Shown piece by piece: positions 15,411-23,074 of a stretch of 31,961 nucleotides of DNA. Position 1 is the stretch's first letter. Every line of letters starts with the position of its first letter. The position numbers and the translations under genes are program-made. The notes beneath the pieces are model-generated. The model was not told where the DNA came from and searched no databases. It saw only the letters and a list, made by a program, of their open reading frames with translations. The DNA is from UBA6115 sp964346355. Its GTDB lineage: Bacteria; Bacillota; Clostridia; Christensenellales; Aristaeellaceae. The stretch covers positions 1 to 31,961 of the forward strand of contig CAYFUH010000018.1 in NCBI GenBank assembly GCA_964346355.1, written 5' to 3'.

Positions 15411-16727
15411 TTAGTAGTTGGTCAGGTTGTACATCTCAATGGCGTCGTTGGCCAGGTTGGTCAGCTTGGTCACCGCGTCCTCGGGGGACAGGCCCTTTAA
15501 GAACACTTCCTCGGTGACATCTTCCACGTACTGCCGCACTTCGGGGAAGACGGACAGCAGGGAGCCAACGTACTCGGGGCCAGAGGCGTGGAGCTGATCC
15601 AGCGCGGTCTGGAACTGCGGGAACTTGGCGATGTTCTCCTTGAAGGTGTCGGTGTCATGCGCCTTCATGTTGATGGGGAAGTAGCCGGTCCTGGCGTTCC
15701 AGACGGCCTGGTTTTCGGGGTTGATCATGTACTGGATGAACTCCCAGGAGGCGTCCATCTTGGCTTCGTCGCCGGAGTCGACCATCCACAGGGTGCCGCC
15801 GCCGGTGGAGACGCCGCCCTTGTCCTCCGCGTTGACATAGGGGAAGAAGGCGGTGCCCACTTCAAAGCTGTCCACGTTGGCCAGCACGCCCGCCAGGTTG
15901 GCGGTGGAGGCTAAGAAGATGGCGGTCTTGCCCGCGGCAAAGGCCGCGCGGGCCTGGCCCGTGCCGCCGCGCTCGATGTACTGGGTGTACTTGTTCTCGG
16001 AAATCTTCTTCCACATGTTGAACAGGTCCAGCGCCGCGCCGTTTTCATCAAAGGCGACCTTGGTGGCATAGGACTCACGGCCGTTGCCGTTGTTCACATA
16101 CTCGCGGCCCATTTTGCCGGTCCACTGCTCAAAGAACCAACCGTAGTTGGAGAACAGGAAGCCCGCGCGGTCCAGCTTGCCTTCTGCGTCAAAGGTGGCC
16201 AGCTTCTCGGCGATCTCCAGGATGCCGTCAACCGTGGTGGGGATTTCGGTGATGCCCGCCTCGTCAAACGCGGTCTTGTTGTAATACATCAGGGGGGTGG
16301 AGCAGTTGAAGGGGACGGAGTTGATGACGCCGTCAATGGTGTAGTAGGCCAGGAGGTTGGGCTCGATGACGGAGGTGTCAAACCCGGTTTTGTCAATATA
16401 GGTCTGCACCGGCACCATCTTCTTTGAGTCGATGATGAAGCGGGAGCCGATTTCGTAGGTTTGCACGATGTCAAAGGGCAGCGCCTCACCCATGGCGGTG
16501 GCTTTCAGCTTGTTGATGGCGTCGTCGTACTCGCCCTGGTATTGGGCGTCGACCTCGATCTTGTCCTGGGAGGCGTTGAAGGCCTCAACCATGGAGGCGA
16601 TGACCTCGGCATTGGTGCCGCCCAGGGAATACCAGAAGACAACCTTTGTCTTTCCGCCTTCCGCAAGCGCACTTAACCCGGTGAGGGCCAGCATCAGTAC
16701 GAGGAGTAGAGCAACCAGTCTTTTCAT
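15411..16727 (-). CDS. Sugar ABC transporter substrate-binding protein (UgpB-like)
   Basis: 438 residues of the family 1 extracellular solute-binding type, closest in feel to UgpB. Recognisable parts are VVFWYSLGGTNAEVI near the mature N-terminus, the FDIVQTYEIGSR segment, the UgpB-like FNCSTPLMYYNKTAFDEAGI, a GKTAIFLASTANLAG block and the C-terminal LSPEDAVTKLTNLANDAIE. It would capture a sugar or sugar phosphate outside the membrane and deliver it to the two permeases encoded upstream in the same operon. The signal peptide ends LSALAEGG, a type I cleavage site; there is no lipobox cysteine, although binding proteins in single-membrane bacteria are usually lipoproteins. AAGGAG is 5 nt from the ATG. 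A perfect 7-bp hairpin separates it from the permease gene, and a terminator follows. The ligand is unknown; the divergent lacZ suggests a beta-galactoside. Confidence 0.92.
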   Translation of the reverse strand: MKRLVALLLVLMLALTGLSALAEGGKTKVVFWYSLGGTNAEVIASMVEAFNASQDKIEVDAQYQGEYDDAINKLKATAMGEALPFDIVQTYEIGSRFIIDSKKMVPVQTYIDKTGFDTSVIEPNLLAYYTIDGVINSVPFNCSTPLMYYNKTAFDEAGITEIPTTVDGILEIAEKLATFDAEGKLDRAGFLFSNYGWFFEQWTGKMGREYVNNGNGRESYATKVAFDENGAALDLFNMWKKISENKYTQYIERGGTGQARAAFAAGKTAIFLASTANLAGVLANVDSFEVGTAFFPYVNAEDKGGVSTGGGTLWMVDSGDEAKMDASWEFIQYMINPENQAVWNARTGYFPINMKAHDTDTFKENIAKFPQFQTALDQLHASGPEYVGSLLSVFPEVRQYVEDVTEEVFLKGLSPEDAVTKLTNLANDAIEMYNLTNY

Positions 16728-16754
16728 AATAACTCCTTTCCAAAGCGTTTATTT

Positions 16755-16772
16755 TTTCACCTTCTGGTGAAA
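16755..16772 (-). other. Intercistronic hairpin between permease and binding-protein genes
   Basis: TTTCACC (16755-16761) and GGTGAAA (16766-16772) form a perfect 7-bp stem with a 4-nt loop, symmetrical on both strands. On the minus strand it is followed by A, not T, so it is not a good terminator. It may protect or process the mRNA so that the binding protein is made in excess; that is an inference. Confidence 0.45.
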
Positions 16773-16781
16773 GTTACGGAT

Positions 16782-17621
16782 TTAGCCTTTGACGGCGCCG
16801 GCCATCAAACCGTCAATCAATTGTTTTTGCATGAACACGAAGATGGACAGCGAGGGCACCAGTACGACGACCACGCCCGCCATCATCAGGCCGATTTGTT
16901 CCGAGTCGATGTCAAAGAGTTGGGAGATCCCGATTTGCGCGGTGCGCACCTTGTCGGAGTTGGTGACCAGCAGCGGCCAGAGGTACTGGTTCCACTGCAG
17001 CAAAAACACATAAGCGCCCAGAGCGCCCAGGGCGGGACGCGCCAGGGGGATGACGATGGACAGCAAAAAGCGCCAGTTGTTGCAGCCGTCCAGCTTGGCG
17101 GCCTCGTGCAACTCCCGCGCGAAGGTGAGGTAGTTCTGGCGCATCAGGAAGATGCCCATCGCCGAGCAGGCATAGGGCAAAATCATGGCCCGGTAGGTGT
17201 CCAGCCAGCCCCAGCCGGAGATGGTGAGGTAGTTGGCGATGATGGTGGCTTCCCAGGGCACCATCATGGTGGCCAGAATGCACATGAAGATGATGTTGCG
17301 GCCTTTAAAGTGCAGGAAGCTGAAGGCAAAGGCCGCCATGGAGCAGGTGGCCATCTGCAGCAGGGTGACCGACCCTGCGACGATGAAGGAGTTGAGGATC
17401 TGCCGCGGGATGCTGGTCTTGGTGAACACGAAGGTGTAGGAGATAAAGTCCATCCGTGTGGGGATTAAGCGGGAATACAGTTCAGAGGCAGGCATCCCGC
17501 TCATCATGAAGGTGTAGGCCAGCGGCAGGATGATCAGCGCTACCAGGGGCAGGTTGAGGCCGACGCGCAGCAGGGCGCTCAGCGCGTTTTTGTGTTTGCG
17601 GGTCAAACTGACGCTGCTCAT
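16782..17621 (-). CDS. Carbohydrate ABC transporter permease (MalG/UgpE family)
   Basis: 279 residues with six predicted membrane helices, the second permease of a CUT1-type sugar importer. The cytoplasmic EAA loop, which docks the ATPase, is clear at about 170-190 (ELHEAAKLDGCNNWRF...IPLARPALGA). The N-terminal helix (LVALIILPLAYTFMMS) and the periplasmic-side FVFTKTSIPRQILNSFIV segment are typical of this subfamily, as is the short C-terminal helix with KQLIDGLMAGAVKG. Its ATG overlaps the stop of the upstream permease gene (ATGA), so translation is coupled. No ATP-binding subunit is encoded nearby; a shared MsmK/UgpC-type ATPase elsewhere in the genome is the usual solution in Firmicutes. 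Confidence 0.93.
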   Translation of the reverse strand: MSSVSLTRKHKNALSALLRVGLNLPLVALIILPLAYTFMMSGMPASELYSRLIPTRMDFISYTFVFTKTSIPRQILNSFIVAGSVTLLQMATCSMAAFAFSFLHFKGRNIIFMCILATMMVPWEATIIANYLTISGWGWLDTYRAMILPYACSAMGIFLMRQNYLTFARELHEAAKLDGCNNWRFLLSIVIPLARPALGALGAYVFLLQWNQYLWPLLVTNSDKVRTAQIGISQLFDIDSEQIGLMMAGVVVVLVPSLSIFVFMQKQLIDGLMAGAVKG

Positions 17622-18541
17622 TGGTAATGCACCTTCCTTTCCGCGCGGAACTGGATGAGCGTCACAATCATGATGATGATAAACAACACGATGGACCGCG
17701 CCGCAGCCGAGCCGAAGCGGAAGTTGCGGAAGGCATCCAGGTAGATGGAGTAGACGATCACGTTGGTGGTTTCATTGGGGCCGCCCATGGTAAGCAGGCG
17801 CACCTGCGTAAAGGACTGGAAGGCGCCGATGACATTGATGATGATCTGGAAAAACAGGGTGGGGGACAGGCTGGGCAGGGTGATGTGCCGCTGCTGGCGC
17901 CAGTAGCCCGCGCCGTCGATGGAGGCGCTTTCGTACAATTCATCCGGGATGTTGCGCAGGCCTGCGGAGATAAAGATGTAGTTGATGCCGGAGGCCAGCC
18001 AGATGGAGATCATGCAGATGACCGGGAAGGCCCAGGCCGGGTCGTTGAGCCAGTTGACGGTGGTGCCAAACAGGCGGTTGATGAGGCCGATACTGGGGTG
18101 GAAGATCATCTTGAAGCTCATCGCGGCGGCCGCGGAGGCGATGGCGATGGGCATGGCATAAATGGCGGAGGCAAAGGCGCGGCCCGGGAACTTCTTGCTG
18201 GTGAGCAGGCTGGTGACAAGGCCCAACAGCAGGCTGCCAAAGGCCACGAAAAACACAAAGCGCAGCGTCACCCACATGGAGTTCCAGAAGGAGGCCGCAT
18301 AGCGGCCCGTCAAGATATCCAGGTAGTTTTTAAAGCCGTAAAACACCTTGGGCTGGCCCACGCTGTTGGTTAAAAAGGCGCTTAAATAGATGGTTTTAAA
18401 CAGGGGGTAGAACAAAAAGACGCTGAACACCAGCAAGGCCGGCAGCATGAACAGCCAGGGCTCGATCTGTTCGTATAGGCTTTTTCTGCCTTTTTTAATA
18501 CCGGGGTTGAGCAGGGGTGGTTGGGGTTTCCTGGCTTGCAT
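17618..18541 (-). CDS. Carbohydrate ABC transporter permease (MalF/UgpA family)
   Basis: 307 residues, first permease of the importer and first gene of its operon. It has six membrane helices, beginning with PWLFMLPALLVFSVFLFYPL, and an EAA loop near the C-terminal third (PDELYESASIDGAGYWRQ...ITLPSLSPT). The TMGGPNETTNVIVYSIY segment is characteristic of UgpA/LacF-type partners. I start at ATG 18541 because GGAGG at 18547-18551 is 5 nt away. A longer frame to 18625 adds a Cys/Phe/Pro-rich sequence with no family resemblance. The gene is divergent from lacZ and has its own promoter at 18643-18671, so uptake and hydrolysis are probably controlled from the same 364-bp gap. Confidence 0.93.
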   Translation of the reverse strand: MQARKPQPPLLNPGIKKGRKSLYEQIEPWLFMLPALLVFSVFLFYPLFKTIYLSAFLTNSVGQPKVFYGFKNYLDILTGRYAASFWNSMWVTLRFVFFVAFGSLLLGLVTSLLTSKKFPGRAFASAIYAMPIAIASAAAAMSFKMIFHPSIGLINRLFGTTVNWLNDPAWAFPVICMISIWLASGINYIFISAGLRNIPDELYESASIDGAGYWRQQRHITLPSLSPTLFFQIIINVIGAFQSFTQVRLLTMGGPNETTNVIVYSIYLDAFRNFRFGSAAARSIVLFIIIMIVTLIQFRAERKVHYQ

Positions 18542-18546
18542 TAAAA

Positions 18547-18551
18547 CCTCC
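18547..18551 (-). promoter_or_regulatory. Ribosome binding site deciding the first permease start
   Basis: GGAGG on the minus strand, 5 nt before ATG 18541. It excludes the longer reading frame that begins at 18625. Confidence 0.8.
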
Positions 18552-18642
18552 GCGCGTTGTTGAGGGCATCTGTGGGTGCAGAAGCATGGGCGAAAAAAGA
18601 AGGATGCGTCCGGCCACATGTTCAACTGAATTTCTTGCCCCT

Positions 18643-18671
18643 ATACTATCGGATTTGCGGGGAATTGTAAA
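18643..18671 (-). promoter_or_regulatory. Sigma-A-type promoter for the ABC importer operon
   Basis: On the minus strand TTTACA (18671-18666) and TAGTAT (18648-18643) are separated by exactly 17 bp. The -35 matches consensus at five of six positions and the -10 at four of six. The predicted start gives a leader of about 95 nt before ATG 18541. Confidence 0.6.
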
Positions 18672-18812
18672 GCGCAAAGTTCAGGGGGAAAGCGGATAAA
18701 AACGCGCGCAGCGCCATATTCCACAAGCAAAAGCAACGCCATGTGCATGAAAAATTTTTACCAGACTTTACATAGATCAAGAAACAAGGATTCGCATAGG
18801 GGCTAAAAAGCC

Positions 18813-18841
18813 TTTACAGCGCCTGCGCCTTGGGCTACTAT
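18813..18841 (+). promoter_or_regulatory. Sigma-A-type promoter for lacZ
   Basis: TTTACA (18813-18818) and TACTAT (18836-18841) with a 17-bp spacer. Transcription would begin near 18848, about 58 nt before the ATG, and the CACGGGCCCGTG palindrome would then sit at roughly +8 to +19, a position where a bound repressor could block elongation. Confidence 0.62.
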
Positions 18842-18905
18842 GGCATCAAAACGACACGGGCCCGTGAAACGCCAAGCTGCTTTCCCGGGAGCATGAGGAG
18901 GGTCT

Positions 18906-21900
18906 ATGTTCAATCGAAATGAATACAGAGATTTAAATGTGGTGGCCGATTTGCGCTTGCCCATGACCACGACGCTGGTGCCGCATGGGGACAAAGAAGG
19001 CGCGCTGAGCTTTTCGCGCGTGTCACCCTATTGTGTGAACCTGAACGGCACCTGGGAATTTGCTTTTTTGGACAGCCCGCTGGCCTTGCCGGCAGACCCC
19101 GCTACACTGGAGACACCGGAGCGCATCGCTGTGCCCGGCAGCTGGGAGATGCAGGGTTATGGCCAGAAGCAGTACACCAACGTGTCCTTTCCCTTCCCCT
19201 ATGACCCGCCGCATGTGCCGGATGAGAACCCCGTCGGCGTGTACCGCACCTGGTTTGACCTGCCGGAGGCCTTCCGCAACCGCCAGACCCGCCTGCGTTT
19301 TGAGGGCGTGGATTCCTGCTTTTATCTGTATGTGAACGGCACTTACGCCGGCTTTTCCAAGACGCCGCACTTGGCGGCCGCCTTTGACATCAGCCCCTTT
19401 GTAAAAGAAGACAGCCGCAATGAGCTTTTGGTGCTGGTCTTTCAGATGTCAGACGGCAGCTATTTGGAGGACCAGGACAAATGGCGCCACCACGGCATCT
19501 TCCGGGATGTGCTGCTTACCAGCCATGCCACGGAGCGCATCGAGGATGTGATCGCCATCGCCTCCCTAGACAGCGACAACCAAACCGGCACGCTGGATTT
19601 GACGGTGAAAACCACCGGTGTAAGCCAGGTTAAACTGAGCCTGCTGGATGGCGATCAGGTGCTGTTTGAAAAGACGGTCAAAACAAAGCAGGGCGAGGCA
19701 ACAGGCAGCTACCGCTTTGCGCACATCACCCCCTGGACAGCGGAAACACCCAAACTGTACACCCTGCTGGTGGAAAGCGCGCACCAGGCGGAGGCGGTGC
19801 GCCTGGGCTTCCGGCGGGTTGAGATTGTGGGCGAGCGGCTCCTCATCAACGGGGTGTCCGTCAAATTAAAGGGCGTCAACCGCCATGACACGCATGAAAC
19901 CCTGGGCGCTGTAATGCCCTATGAAACGCTGTATGAGGACGCCCTGATCATCAAGCGCAACAACATGAACGCGGTGCGCACCGCGCACTACCCCACCGAT
20001 CCCCGCTTTTTGGACATCTGCGATGAAGTGGGCCTGTATGTGATTGATGAAGCGGACATCGAATGCCACGGCGTCACCCGCTTTGACAGCTATGACCTCA
20101 TGGCGGTTGACCCCATCTGGGAAAAGCAGTTTGTGGACCGCGGTGTGCGCATGGTAGCGCGTGACCGCAACCACGCCAGCGTCATCTTCTGGTCGCTGGG
20201 CAATGAGTCGGGCTACGGCCACAACCACGTGCAGATGGCCAAGGCAATGCGCTTACTGGACAGCCGGCCCATCCATTATGAGCGGGACGAGCAGGGCGAG
20301 ACAGCGGACATGATCTCCCACATGTACACCTCCGTCCCCCGCATCATTGAGCTGGCCAAGATGAAAAACCAGAAACCCTTCTTTTTGTGCGAGTACGCCC
20401 ACGCGATGGGGCTGGGGCCCGGCAACCTGGAGGATTACTGGCAGGCCATCTACAAGTATGACCGCTTAATCGGCGGCTGCGTCTGGGAGATGGTGGACCA
20501 CGGCATCAAGCAGGTCACACCGGACGGCCAGGAATACTACGCCTACGGCGGCGACTTTGGCGAGCACCCGCACGATGGCAACTTCTGCGTGGACGCGCTG
20601 CTCTACCCCGACCGCACCCCGCATACCGGCATGAAGGAGTACCGTCACGTGCTGCGTCCGGTGCGCGCTTTCATCAAGGATGAACAGGCCGGCAAAATCA
20701 GCCTGCGCAACTATTTTGACTTCACCAACCTGTCCAGCTTGAACCTGCAGTTCTTTGTGGAAAAAGACGGCACACTGATCAGCCAGGGCCGCAAGGAGAT
20801 CAAGGGCGCACCGGGCAGGCAGGTGACCATCACCCTGCCCTTGGGTGAGTACCCAAGGGGCAGCCACCTGCGGCTGCGCTTTACCTTCAGGGACACGCCT
20901 GCCTGGGCCGAAGCCGGCCATGTGGTGGGGGAGGAGCAGCTGCCCCTCACGCTGGGCTATGAGCCAGCGAAGGCAGCCCTGCCAAAGGTGAAGCTGGAAC
21001 TGACTCAGGACGCGCGCACCATCACCGTGCACAGCGGCCAGGCGGAATACCGGTTTACCCGCGCGGGCAAGGGGCTAAGCAACATCATTTTTAAGGGCAC
21101 GCAGCTGATGAGCGAGCCCCTCACCCTCAATCTGTGGCGCGCGACCACGGACAACGACCGCGGCTTTGCCCGCATGGCCAGCCGCTGGCTGGATCGGGGC
21201 CTGGATAAACTGATGCTGCGCCTGACCCGGTTTGAATCCCAGGAGCAAGACGGGCAGATTATCGTCCACATCGCCACCGTGGCCGCGCCCAAGTCCCTGC
21301 GCCCGGTTTTGACCTTCAACCAAACGTTTGTGTTCCGGGATGACGGGCGGGTGCAGCTGACGATGGAATATGTGCCCATGGACATCAAGGAAGACCTGTA
21401 CCTGCCACGCCTGGGCATGCGCTTTGGTATGCCAGCCCATTTTGACCGGGTGCGCTGGCTGGGCCGCGGCCCGCATGAGAGCTACCCGGACATGAAAACA
21501 GGCGCGCACTTTGGCCAGTACGCCATGGCCGTCAAGGATACGCATGAGCCCTATGTCTTCCCGCAGGAAAACGGCGCGCATGAAGACACCAGCCTGCTGA
21601 TGGTGTACGCCCAAGCGGGCCAGGGCTTGGTGATTGCCTCCAGCGAAGGCTTTTCCTTCAGCGCGCATGACTACACCGTCGAGCAGCTGGAGGCAGCGCG
21701 CCACACCTACGAATTGCCCCGCGGCGGGGACACCCAGGTGCTTCTCGACGGCGTGATGGGGCCTTTGGGCACCAACTCCTGCGGGCCGGAGCCCCTTTTA
21801 GAGGACAGGCTGTACCTGCGGGAGCCCCGCAGCTTCCGTTTCACGCTCAAGACCATTGACGCGCAGAGCATGCCGGAGCTGTCGCAACTGAAGGAAGCCT

Positions 21901-21911
21901 TAATCGACTAA
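18906..21911 (+). CDS. lacZ: Beta-galactosidase, glycoside hydrolase family 2 (LacZ type)
   Basis: 1001 residues, close to the 1024 of E. coli LacZ, with no signal peptide, so cytoplasmic hydrolysis of lactose or related beta-galactosides. Order of domains: sugar-binding jelly roll (about 10-210; NLNGTWEFAFLD, PGSWEMQGYG, FEGVDSCFYLYVNG), Ig-like domain, TIM barrel (about 310-605), linker domain and C-terminal beta-galactosidase small-chain domain (about 720-995; WRATTDNDRG, GRGPHESYPDMKTGA). The acid/base Glu434 is in the motif FWSLGNESG, and the nucleophile Glu496 in CEYAHAMG. RLGFRRVEI and GVNRHDTHETLG are typical of family 2. A strong AGGAGGG site precedes the ATG. It is a single-gene unit ended by a strong terminator and is divergent from the sugar importer, the likely supplier of its substrate. 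Confidence 0.96.
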   Translation: MFNRNEYRDLNVVADLRLPMTTTLVPHGDKEGALSFSRVSPYCVNLNGTWEFAFLDSPLALPADPATLETPERIAVPGSWEMQGYGQKQYTNVSFPFPYDPPHVPDENPVGVYRTWFDLPEAFRNRQTRLRFEGVDSCFYLYVNGTYAGFSKTPHLAAAFDISPFVKEDSRNELLVLVFQMSDGSYLEDQDKWRHHGIFRDVLLTSHATERIEDVIAIASLDSDNQTGTLDLTVKTTGVSQVKLSLLDGDQVLFEKTVKTKQGEATGSYRFAHITPWTAETPKLYTLLVESAHQAEAVRLGFRRVEIVGERLLINGVSVKLKGVNRHDTHETLGAVMPYETLYEDALIIKRNNMNAVRTAHYPTDPRFLDICDEVGLYVIDEADIECHGVTRFDSYDLMAVDPIWEKQFVDRGVRMVARDRNHASVIFWSLGNESGYGHNHVQMAKAMRLLDSRPIHYERDEQGETADMISHMYTSVPRIIELAKMKNQKPFFLCEYAHAMGLGPGNLEDYWQAIYKYDRLIGGCVWEMVDHGIKQVTPDGQEYYAYGGDFGEHPHDGNFCVDALLYPDRTPHTGMKEYRHVLRPVRAFIKDEQAGKISLRNYFDFTNLSSLNLQFFVEKDGTLISQGRKEIKGAPGRQVTITLPLGEYPRGSHLRLRFTFRDTPAWAEAGHVVGEEQLPLTLGYEPAKAALPKVKLELTQDARTITVHSGQAEYRFTRAGKGLSNIIFKGTQLMSEPLTLNLWRATTDNDRGFARMASRWLDRGLDKLMLRLTRFESQEQDGQIIVHIATVAAPKSLRPVLTFNQTFVFRDDGRVQLTMEYVPMDIKEDLYLPRLGMRFGMPAHFDRVRWLGRGPHESYPDMKTGAHFGQYAMAVKDTHEPYVFPQENGAHEDTSLLMVYAQAGQGLVIASSEGFSFSAHDYTVEQLEAARHTYELPRGGDTQVLLDGVMGPLGTNSCGPEPLLEDRLYLREPRSFRFTLKTIDAQSMPELSQLKEALID

Positions 21912-21925
21912 ACTGCCTGCAACCT

Positions 21926-21965
21926 AAAGCGCGCTCCCCGTTTTGGATGGAGCGCGCTTTTTTTT
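21926..21965 (+). terminator. Intrinsic terminator of lacZ
   Basis: AAAGCGCGCTCC (21926-21937) pairs with GGAGCGCGCTTT (21949-21960), a 12-bp stem with an 11-nt loop, followed by more T to 21965. On the opposite strand only three T follow the stem, so it is weaker for the convergent operon. Confidence 0.93.
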
Positions 21966-21976
21966 GCTGTATGTTC

Positions 21977-23071
21977 TTATTGTTTGGCCACAATCAGCGG
22001 CACCTGCATCTCCCGGTTGGTGAAGCCGGCGTGCACACCGACAAGCCCGGCGTATTCCGGTTTCATGCTAAGGCAGGCATTGCCCCTGGCGATAGCGATG
22101 AAGTCCCCCAGCATGGCAGGCAAGCTGGGGTGCATGACCCCGGGGCCCAAAAGGCCGCTTGCCAGAAACTCCGCTGTGCTCATCAGGCTAAAGCGGTCTG
22201 CCAAGGCGGCTGTGAACACTTCCTTAAAGCGGTCGTGCACTCCCGGCTTGATGAAAAAGGCAGCCGTCCGCCCCTCTACGGCATAGGGACGGACCATGCA
22301 GTCCAGTATCTCCGGATAATCCGACAGCATCACATATTCCGCGTCCACCAGGCCGTGGTCGGCGGTGATGAGCAGCAAGGCGTCCTCCGGCAACCACTGG
22401 GCGAAGGCCTCCGCTTCCTGGTTGAGGGTGCGCACCAGCGTCATCACATCCGGGTGGTGCGCGCCGATTTCGTGCATCAGCATGTCCGGGTTGCCGTCAT
22501 AGGCGTAGATGACATGCGCACCAGGCGCAAGACAGCGCGTGATGACGGCTTCTGCCATCTGCCCGCGGCCGGAGGTGACCACATCCCCGTAGGGGGAAAT
22601 TTCCACCGCGTCAATGCCCTGCGCGCGCAGGCGGCTGGTGAAGGTGGTATAGGGCAACAGGCTCATCCCCGCGTTGTCAAGGCTTGCGAACTGGGTGTCG
22701 TTTTGCAGCCGGTTGATGAACAAGTCCACGTTTTGGTTCAGGCTGGGCAGGTGCATCGTCCAGCCAATCCAGCCGTGTTCAATGGGGTTTTTCCCGGACT
22801 TGAGCGAGGTGACCGCCGCCGTGGTGGTAGGCGGGTAGACGCTGGAGAGCGTGGTGTGAAGATGGCGCAGCAAAAAAGCGTCCTCCGGCAGCGCTTCCCT
22901 CAGCGTGGCGACAGACAGCCCGTCATACAGCAGCAGCACAATGCTGCGGTAGTGCTTCTCCCCAAGCAGCGCATCCACCACGGGATGTGTCTTTTGCAGG
23001 GGTACAAGACCGTGATGCGCCTCGATTGAGGCGATGACATTGGTAATGCAGTTGGTATAGTCTGGCAGCAT
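21977..23071 (-). CDS. Alkaline phosphatase superfamily hydrolase (nucleotide pyrophosphatase/phosphodiesterase type)
   Basis: 364 residues of the type I phosphodiesterase / nucleotide pyrophosphatase family. The two-metal site is visible: Asp50 in LLLYDG, a threonine nucleophile in the PPTTT motif (82-84), AYDGNPDMLMHEIG with Asp and His ligands, ADHG, and GVHAG near the C-terminus. It has no signal peptide or membrane helix, so it should be cytoplasmic, unlike many eukaryotic relatives. The substrate (nucleotide, sugar-nucleotide or phosphodiester) cannot be told. It is the third gene of an operon with the FBPase and dehydrogenase genes: its ATG is only 3 nt past the dehydrogenase stop, and GGGAG lies inside that gene's end. 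Confidence 0.87.
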   Translation of the reverse strand: MLPDYTNCITNVIASIEAHHGLVPLQKTHPVVDALLGEKHYRSIVLLLYDGLSVATLREALPEDAFLLRHLHTTLSSVYPPTTTAAVTSLKSGKNPIEHGWIGWTMHLPSLNQNVDLFINRLQNDTQFASLDNAGMSLLPYTTFTSRLRAQGIDAVEISPYGDVVTSGRGQMAEAVITRCLAPGAHVIYAYDGNPDMLMHEIGAHHPDVMTLVRTLNQEAEAFAQWLPEDALLLITADHGLVDAEYVMLSDYPEILDCMVRPYAVEGRTAAFFIKPGVHDRFKEVFTAALADRFSLMSTAEFLASGLLGPGVMHPSLPAMLGDFIAIARGNACLSMKPEYAGLVGVHAGFTNREMQVPLIVAKQ

Positions 23072-23074
23072 GGG

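Larger units (their letters stand above)
18542..18905. promoter_or_regulatory. Divergent regulatory region between importer operon and lacZ
   Basis: This is the only gap over 300 bases. It holds outward-facing promoters for both sides (18643-18671 minus, 18813-18841 plus), both with TTTACA as -35 and 17-bp spacers. Other elements: a perfect palindrome CACGGGCCCGTG (18855-18866) just past the expected lacZ transcription start; GGCT-AAAA-AGCC (18801-18812) abutting the lacZ -35; and an AAAAATTTTT tract (18750-18759). These may be regulator sites, but no regulator gene is in the window. I see no coding sequence or conserved RNA in it. Confidence 0.6.

Noticed and set aside
16767..18373. Two long plus-strand open frames opposite the permease genes
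   Set aside because: They are His/Asp/Gly-rich antisense frames with no family signature, created by the high GC of the real permease genes.
18542..18625. Longer N-terminus for the first permease
   Set aside because: It adds a Cys/Phe-rich stretch unlike the family, and GGAGG supports ATG 18541.
18750..18759. AAAAATTTTT as a catabolite control (cre) site
   Set aside because: The flanking bases do not fit the cre consensus; it is probably just a curved AT tract.
21947..23029. 360-codon plus-strand frame opposite the phosphodiesterase gene
   Set aside because: It begins inside the lacZ terminator and has low-complexity His/Gln/Arg composition. The minus-strand frame has the full metal-binding motif set.
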